Origin: Microbacteriaceae bacterium VKM Ac-2855
Lineage (GTDB): Bacteria > Actinomycetota > Actinomycetes > Actinomycetales > Microbacteriaceae
NCBI GenBank assembly: GCA_013204985.1
Contig: JABMLG010000001.1
Span: 616,574 to 680,573, forward strand
DNA length: 64,000 nucleotides
Reading direction: 5' to 3'
Made by a program: the position numbers and the translations under genes. Under the pieces are notes generated by a model. That model was not told the origin of the DNA. It saw nothing but the letters and a program-made list of their open reading frames with translations, and did no database searches. Numbering within the stretch: the first letter of the stretch is position 1; the number at the start of each line of letters is the position of its first letter. Below are positions 58,765 to 64,000 of this stretch, piece after piece.

Positions 58765-59807
58765 TCCCCCATCCTCGCCGGATTCCGCTGCTCCAGCGAC
58801 GACCTCGCCACCGGCGCGTCGGATCCGTCTTTCCATCGTCCGGCGGACGCCGCGTTGCGTTCCGCGAGTAGCGCGAATGCGTTCGCCAGTTCAGACGGAC
58901 CGACGACGTCGATGTCGGCATCGAATCTGTTCAGCGATGCCGCGAGAGCGACCCACGACCATGAACCCGATTCGAATCGGCATCGGTCGTCACCCAGGTC
59001 TTCGATGATGCCGTCGCCGGCGAACGGAGCGACCTCTTGTGCCGGCAGATGGAGGATGACCGTGCCGACGCACGGCCACCGGTCGCGGTCATCGGAGCCC
59101 TTGAATCGTGCGGCCACGTAGCCGGCGACGTCGTCCCCGGGAATCCGTCGAGGGGGGAATCGAGGTCCGTTCGGCGTTCGCGGGGCGATCCTGTCGGCGC
59201 GGAAGATGCGCCACTCCAGCACCCCGAGGTCCCAGGCGACCAGATACCAGCGACCACCCATCGTCACAAGACCGTGCGGCTCGACTCTCCTCGGCGGCGC
59301 CGTTCCCGGATCCCTCCCGGCGGACGCGTAGTCGAAGCGCAAGACCTCGCACGACCGCACCGCCGTCGACAGCGCGATGAGTACATCCGGAGCGACACGG
59401 GTGGGCGAGGTGCCACCGGGCTGCGCCGTGATCGTGGTGAACGCCAATGCATCGAGCCGGTGACGCAGCCGAGAGGGCATCACCTGGCGCACCGTCGTCA
59501 GCGCGCGGACAGCGGCCTCCTCGATACCCGCGCCTGTCAGGGTGGCGGCCTGCAGGGCGACGGCGAGGGCGATCACCTGATCGTCGTCGAACAGGAGCGG
59601 GGGAAGCTCGCTGCCTGCGTCGAGGCGGTATCCACCATCGGGCCCCATCACGGCGTGGATGCTGTATCCCATCTCGCGCAGGCGATCGACGTCACGACGC
59701 ACCGTCCGATGACTGATGTCCAGACGCTCCGCCAACACGGGTCCGGGCCAGTCGCGTCGCGTCTGCAGCAGCGACAGCAGCCGCAGCAGGCGCGAGGTCG
59801 TCGTCAT
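58761..59807 (-). CDS. WYL-domain transcriptional regulator (YafY type)
   Basis: 348 residues. N-terminal helix-turn-helix (LLSLLQTRRDWPGPVLAERLDISHRTVRRDVDRLREMG, about 10-47) with the beta-wing GPDGGYRL, then a WYL domain (VEPHGLVTMGGRWYLVAWDLGVLEWRIFRADRI). ATG 59807. It diverges from the VOC gene over a 102-base region with a palindrome and is coupled to the aldo/keto reductase. WYL proteins of this type commonly control a divergent VOC/PhnB-like gene. Confidence 0.92.
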   Translation of the reverse strand: MTTTSRLLRLLSLLQTRRDWPGPVLAERLDISHRTVRRDVDRLREMGYSIHAVMGPDGGYRLDAGSELPPLLFDDDQVIALAVALQAATLTGAGIEEAAVRALTTVRQVMPSRLRHRLDALAFTTITAQPGGTSPTRVAPDVLIALSTAVRSCEVLRFDYASAGRDPGTAPPRRVEPHGLVTMGGRWYLVAWDLGVLEWRIFRADRIAPRTPNGPRFPPRRIPGDDVAGYVAARFKGSDDRDRWPCVGTVILHLPAQEVAPFAGDGIIEDLGDDRCRFESGSWSWVALAASLNRFDADIDVVGPSELANAFALLAERNAASAGRWKDGSDAPVARSSLEQRNPARMGE

Positions 59808-59829
59808 GATTTCGAGGATATGAGAGATG

Positions 59830-59848
59830 TAGGACCGAAAGCGTCCTA
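59830..59848. promoter_or_regulatory. Palindromic operator between WYL and VOC genes
   Basis: TAGGAC-CGAAAGC-GTCCTA is a perfect 6+6 inverted repeat centred 32 bases from the WYL start and 71 bases from the VOC start. It is the only clear dyad in the 102-base divergent region and is the natural candidate binding site for the WYL protein. Confidence 0.65.
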
Positions 59849-59909
59849 GACGGCTGAGACGGTCGTTGCAATCCGGAGAATCCGGCGCTTATCCCGCGCA
59901 GGAGCTGTT

Positions 59910-60377
59910 ATGACCATCACCTCGACCACCCACCTCAACTTCCGCGGCGACGCTCGGACGGCACTGGAGTTCTACCAGTCCGTCTTCGGCGGTCGACTGA
60001 CGCTCTCGAGCTACGCCGACTTCGGCATGCCGAAGGACGCTCCGGGCGCCGACGGCATCGTGTTCGGACAGCTCGAGAGCGAGGACGGCTTCCGTGTCAT
60101 GGCCTACGACGTCCCCGGGGTCACCGGCGGCTCGCTCGTCTCCGGCGGCTCGACGAAGCGCGAGAACGGCATGACCTTCACGGATCAGTCCGTGTTCGTC
60201 GCCGTCCGCGGCGAGACGCTCGACGAGATCGAGGGCTACTGGGTTGCGCTCGTCGCCGGCGCCACGATCGTCGAACCGCTCGCCGCCTCCCCGTGGAGCC
60301 CCGGCTTCGGCATGCTCACCGACAGCTTCGGCGTCACCTGGATCCTCGACGTGGCCAGGGCGTTCGTCGCCGAGTAG
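59910..60377 (+). CDS. VOC-family protein (PhnB/glyoxalase-like)
   Basis: 155 residues starting MTITSTTHLNFRGDARTALEFYQSVFGG, the typical beginning of PhnB-like VOC proteins. Two beta-alpha-beta-beta-beta modules are visible (FGQLESEDGFRVMAYDV in the first; WSPGFGMLTDSFGVTWILDV in the second). Metal ligands are not all obvious, so the reaction is unassigned. Divergent from the WYL regulator that probably controls it. Confidence 0.88.
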   Translation: MTITSTTHLNFRGDARTALEFYQSVFGGRLTLSSYADFGMPKDAPGADGIVFGQLESEDGFRVMAYDVPGVTGGSLVSGGSTKRENGMTFTDQSVFVAVRGETLDEIEGYWVALVAGATIVEPLAASPWSPGFGMLTDSFGVTWILDVARAFVAE

Positions 60378-60413
60378 GGGACGCTCCCACCCGGTACGCC
60401 GGGCGGGGACGCA

Positions 60414-61166
60414 TCAGCTCGGACGGCGACCGACGGCGAACCGCAACACGTTGTGGAAGCGGTAACCGCCGTCGGTGGCTCGGAACGGGAGCGCCGCCGC
60501 CACCACGACCGGTGCCAGCTCGCTCTGTACGGATGCGTCCTCGCCCAAGAGCACTCCGCGGATCAGAGCGTCGTCCGACGCGGCGGACCACGGCGCCTCG
60601 ACCTCACCGACCGCGACCAGATCGAGTCCGGCCGCGCTCAGCATCCGCTGCCACCCCCCGTCCACCCGGACGTCACCGTCCGGAGGCGACTCCGCGCCGT
60701 CCGCGGCGGCCACGGCGGACTCGAGCGCATCGAGGTCGTTGCGTTCTCGTTCGGCCCAGTTCGCCACCGCGAGGCGGCCGCCGGGGCGCAGGACCCGGAT
60801 CGCCTCCACCACGGCGGCCTCGAGATCGTCCGCGAGTTCGAGAGAATTGACCGCGGTGACCACGTCGAACGTGCCGTTCGGCCAGGGCAAGTCCTCGGCG
60901 GAGCCTGCGCGGACGTCGGCCCGTGGCGCCCGCGCGCGAGCGATACGCCGCATCGCTTCCGCCGGCTCGATTCCGGAGGCGCATGCGCCGAGTTCGCCGA
61001 GCTCGGCGAGGAACTCGCCGCTACCGCAGCCCACATCGAGGACGTCCATCCCGGCGCGGATTCCGGCTGCGCCGATCAAGGCGTGCCGCGCGGGTTCAGC
61101 GAGCGACCCCCAGTCGCGAGCCCAGTCCTCAGCGATCGGACTCCAGCGGTCGTCCGCGGTCGTCAC
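60414..61166 (-). CDS. Class I SAM-dependent methyltransferase
   Basis: 250 residues. Motif I VLDVGCGSGEFLAEL, the acidic post-I region GIEPAEAMRRIARAR, motif II LPWPNGTFDVVTAVNSLE, motif III LRPGGRLAVANW: a UbiE/Methyltransf_11-type enzyme for a small molecule. GTG 61166 overlaps the dhaM stop (GTGA), so it is translated with the dihydroxyacetone kinase operon, although no functional link is known. Substrate unknown. Confidence 0.88.
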   Translation of the reverse strand: MTTADDRWSPIAEDWARDWGSLAEPARHALIGAAGIRAGMDVLDVGCGSGEFLAELGELGACASGIEPAEAMRRIARARAPRADVRAGSAEDLPWPNGTFDVVTAVNSLELADDLEAAVVEAIRVLRPGGRLAVANWAERERNDLDALESAVAAADGAESPPDGDVRVDGGWQRMLSAAGLDLVAVGEVEAPWSAASDDALIRGVLLGEDASVQSELAPVVVAAALPFRATDGGYRFHNVLRFAVGRRPS

Positions 61167-61852
61167 GCCTCGCCGAAGCCGGATTCGACGAGTGCGGCGA
61201 GGGCCTCTACGGCTTGCTGCGCATCCGCACCGCTTGCCGAGATGGTCACTGAATCGCCCTTCAGCAAGCCGAGCGACATCACACCGAGCAGACTCGTAGC
61301 ATCCTTGCCGTTCGCGTTCACACGCGCTGCGAACGTCGAAGCGAGGGTGACGAAGTCCGCGGCCGGACGCGCGTGCAGGCCGTTCGGGTTGATGAGTCGC
61401 ACCGTCCGCGACGGCCCGGGCTCCTGTACTGGCACCGGCATCGACTCCCGTGGCGCGGATGCGCCTCCACCGGCTTCCTCGGCGGCCGCTCGCACCTGTT
61501 CGAGCGTTGCGCCCGTCTCGGCAGCGACGGCAGCCGACACCGCGCCTTCGACCAGCGGAGCGTCGGCGATCACCACCCGCCCGCGCACCTCGTCATCGAG
61601 GAAGTCCAGAGCCGTCTCCGCGGTGAGGATGGCGGAGCCCAGATCGCAGAGGACGACCACGCCGGCACCCGAGTCGGCCTCCGCGATTCCCGCGGCCACA
61701 CGATCGAAGCTGGTACCGATGCCGCCATCGTCCGTTCCGCCCGCCGCGATGAGCGCGACCGAGCCGGCCATCTGAGCCGCCAACTCGGCCAGGCCCTCAG
61801 CGATCTTCGAGCTGTGCGATACGAGCACCAATCCGACGAGCGCCACCCTCAT
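61163..61852 (-). CDS. dhaM: PTS-dependent dihydroxyacetone kinase phosphotransferase subunit DhaM (EIIA-HPr fusion)
   Basis: 229 residues with two domains. Residues ~1-125 are an EIIA-Man-like domain with phospho-histidine H13 (LVSHSSKIAEG). Residues ~148-229 are an HPr domain with H160 in NPNGLHARPAADF. A proline-rich linker joins them. It passes phosphate from PTS EI to DhaL; the EI domain found fused in E. coli DhaM is absent, so the general PtsI must donate. Start overlaps the dhaL stop by ATGA. Confidence 0.94.
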   Translation of the reverse strand: MRVALVGLVLVSHSSKIAEGLAELAAQMAGSVALIAAGGTDDGGIGTSFDRVAAGIAEADSGAGVVVLCDLGSAILTAETALDFLDDEVRGRVVIADAPLVEGAVSAAVAAETGATLEQVRAAAEEAGGGASAPRESMPVPVQEPGPSRTVRLINPNGLHARPAADFVTLASTFAARVNANGKDATSLLGVMSLGLLKGDSVTISASGADAQQAVEALAALVESGFGEA

Positions 61853-62481
61853 GCTCCCGCACTGTCGACGGCCGCGCGCAGGAGCAGAGCGGTCGACTCG
61901 CTGCCCGGATCACGGTGACCGATCGCCCGTTCTCCGAGGTAGCTCGCGCGGCCCTTATGGGCGACCAGAGGTTCCGTCGCAATGGCGCCTTCCGCCGCCG
62001 CTTCCGCAGCAGCCGTGAGCACCGCCGTCGGCTCGGCGCCGGATTCGGCCGCCACCTGCGCCGCCTCGACGGCCGGCGTCCACGCGTCGACCATCGTCTT
62101 GTCACCGACAGCGGCCTTGCCGCGGAGCACGATACCGTCGCGCGCTGCTCCGAGGAGCGCCACCACGTCGTTCGAGTCGAGGGTCGGTTTTCCGGTGACA
62201 GCGGCCGACGCCTTCAGGAACGCCGTGCCGAAGAGCGGACCCGACGCCCCGCCCACAGTGCTGATGAGTGTGGTGGCGACGAGTTTCAGCACGTCCGCCG
62301 GCGTGGCGTCTTCCGCGACACCGTCGAGTTTGGCTGCAACCGCGGAGAACCCGCGATCCATGTTCTCCCCGTGGTCGCCGTCCCCGATCGCTCGATCGAG
62401 CGTGATCAGCTCGACACGGTGCTCGGCGATGACCGCCGCGCACGCGCGAATCCATTCGATCGTCCAGTCACGATCCAGCAT
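61849..62481 (-). CDS. dhaL: Dihydroxyacetone kinase ADP-binding subunit DhaL
   Basis: 210 residues, mostly helical. The nucleotide/magnesium site is LDRAIGDGDHGENM (ligands D29, D34, D36), followed by STVGGASGPLFGTAFLKAS and the KTMVDAWTPA segment. The bound ADP is rephosphorylated by DhaM and the phosphate passed to dihydroxyacetone on DhaK. ATG 62481, 60 bases after dhaK. Confidence 0.94.
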   Translation of the reverse strand: MLDRDWTIEWIRACAAVIAEHRVELITLDRAIGDGDHGENMDRGFSAVAAKLDGVAEDATPADVLKLVATTLISTVGGASGPLFGTAFLKASAAVTGKPTLDSNDVVALLGAARDGIVLRGKAAVGDKTMVDAWTPAVEAAQVAAESGAEPTAVLTAAAEAAAEGAIATEPLVAHKGRASYLGERAIGHRDPGSESTALLLRAAVDSAGA

Positions 62482-62541
62482 GCAGCGTTCCCCTTCTGGT
62501 TGTGTAACGGCTTCCCGGGGTGGACCGGCGCTCGTACACCG

Positions 62542-63543
<1,002 letters not shown>

Positions 63544-63668
63544 TGAAATCCCTCCGGGTCCGCGAGCCGCTGCCTTTCGACATACCGGCGAGCACTCCAT
63601 CGCCGGGCGCGCCATCGCGTCCGGTGGCCTCTCACGTTACGCCTCAGCACCGACGGCGCGAGAACGAT

Positions 63669-64000
63669 TCAGGCCACGCGGCGGGTCGCCTCGACCCATT
63701 CGGTCAACTTCGCCTCCGCCGCGCCGGAATCGATCGCTTCGGCGGCGCGCACCATTCCGGCACGGAACCGTTCGACGATCGGCTCGTGCATCCGTTCCGG
63801 GTCGCGCGCGAGATCGAAAGCCGTCAATCCGGCAGCCGCATTGAGCAGGACGATGTCGCGGACCGCTCCGGTGTCACCGGCGAGCAAGCGCCGCACCACC
63901 TCGGCGTTATGACCCGCATCCCCTCCACGCAGCTGATCGATCGAGGCGCGCGCGATGCCGAGATCGCGCGGATCGAGATCGTGCTCGGTGACGAGCCCTC
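63669..64000 (-). CDS. trpD: Anthranilate phosphoribosyltransferase, C-terminal part
   Basis: The last ~110 residues of TrpD, the tryptophan pathway enzyme that joins anthranilate to PRPP. Recognisable end: DLGIARASIDQLRGGDAGHNAEVVRRLLAG, AVRDIVLLNAAAGL and the final AEAIDSGAAEAKLTEWVEATR. The 5' part with the PRPP-binding glycine loop is beyond the window. It ends 125 bases before the dhaK start on the same strand; I see no strong terminator in that gap. Confidence 0.9.
   Translation of the reverse strand, partial: GLVTEHDLDPRDLGIARASIDQLRGGDAGHNAEVVRRLLAGDTGAVRDIVLLNAAAGLTAFDLARDPERMHEPIVERFRAGMVRAAEAIDSGAAEAKLTEWVEATRRVA

Overview
The window is chromosomal DNA of a high-GC actinobacterium. 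Gene content and order point to the Microbacteriaceae, most likely Microbacterium or a close relative. Evidence: a ctaB/tkt-tal-pgi-zwf-opcA-pgl block, the actinobacterial proteins OpcA, RbpA and WhiA, an ANTAR response regulator of the PdtaR type, frequent GTG starts, and an IdeR/DmdR-like iron box. The genus is inferred; no 16S or marker comparison was possible. All coordinates and start choices come from reading the sequence.

Layout. 1-9.2 kb: end of the haem O synthase gene ctaB (minus), then a plus-strand pentose-phosphate/upper-glycolysis run tkt, tal, pgi, zwf, opcA, pgl. 9.2-13.9 kb (minus): rbpA, secG, the lower-glycolysis operon gap-pgk-tpiA, and a Mn-type sodA. 14-25.3 kb (minus): coaE-uvrB-uvrA-uvrC-rapZ-whiA (repair, CoA synthesis, regulation), preceded by rpsA. 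The two carbon blocks converge on a perfect 23-bp inverted repeat at 9215-9264.

25.5-38.3 kb is a more accessory stretch. It holds an NCS2 purine permease, a three-gene envelope cluster (Tat-exported metallophosphoesterase, lipoprotein, membrane protein), four regulators in a row (XRE/MmyB, TetR, PucR/CdaR, AraC-PfpI), a bicupin, a DyP peroxidase, a decayed haloperoxidase pseudogene, a DUF885 peptidase and a DUF1772 protein. 38.3-52.4 kb returns to housekeeping and nucleic-acid functions: polA, a hotdog thioesterase, pdtaR, tRNA-Leu(CAA), an ABC-F ATPase, an SGNH hydrolase, a LOG-family protein, a stand-alone 5'-3' exonuclease, a glutathione peroxidase, an AarF/UbiB kinase, a PHP protein and a RecQ helicase fused to a phosphoribosyltransferase-like domain.

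52.4-64 kb: an iron-box-controlled siderophore-interacting protein; a cluster of three structured ~120-nt repeats; an E. coli-type argG; a DGPF/YCII protein with an ECF42 sigma factor behind a candidate ECF42 promoter; a P-loop kinase; tRNA-Cys; an aldo/keto reductase coupled to a WYL regulator that diverges from a VOC protein across a palindromic operator; a methyltransferase; the PTS-dependent dihydroxyacetone kinase operon dhaK-dhaL-dhaM; and the 3' end of trpD.

I found no phage, IS element, CRISPR array or defence island. The least explained items are the structured repeat cluster (53383-53797), the RecQ-PRTase fusion, the self-contained ECF42/DGPF module, the haloperoxidase relic beside the DyP/bicupin genes, and several operator-like palindromes.
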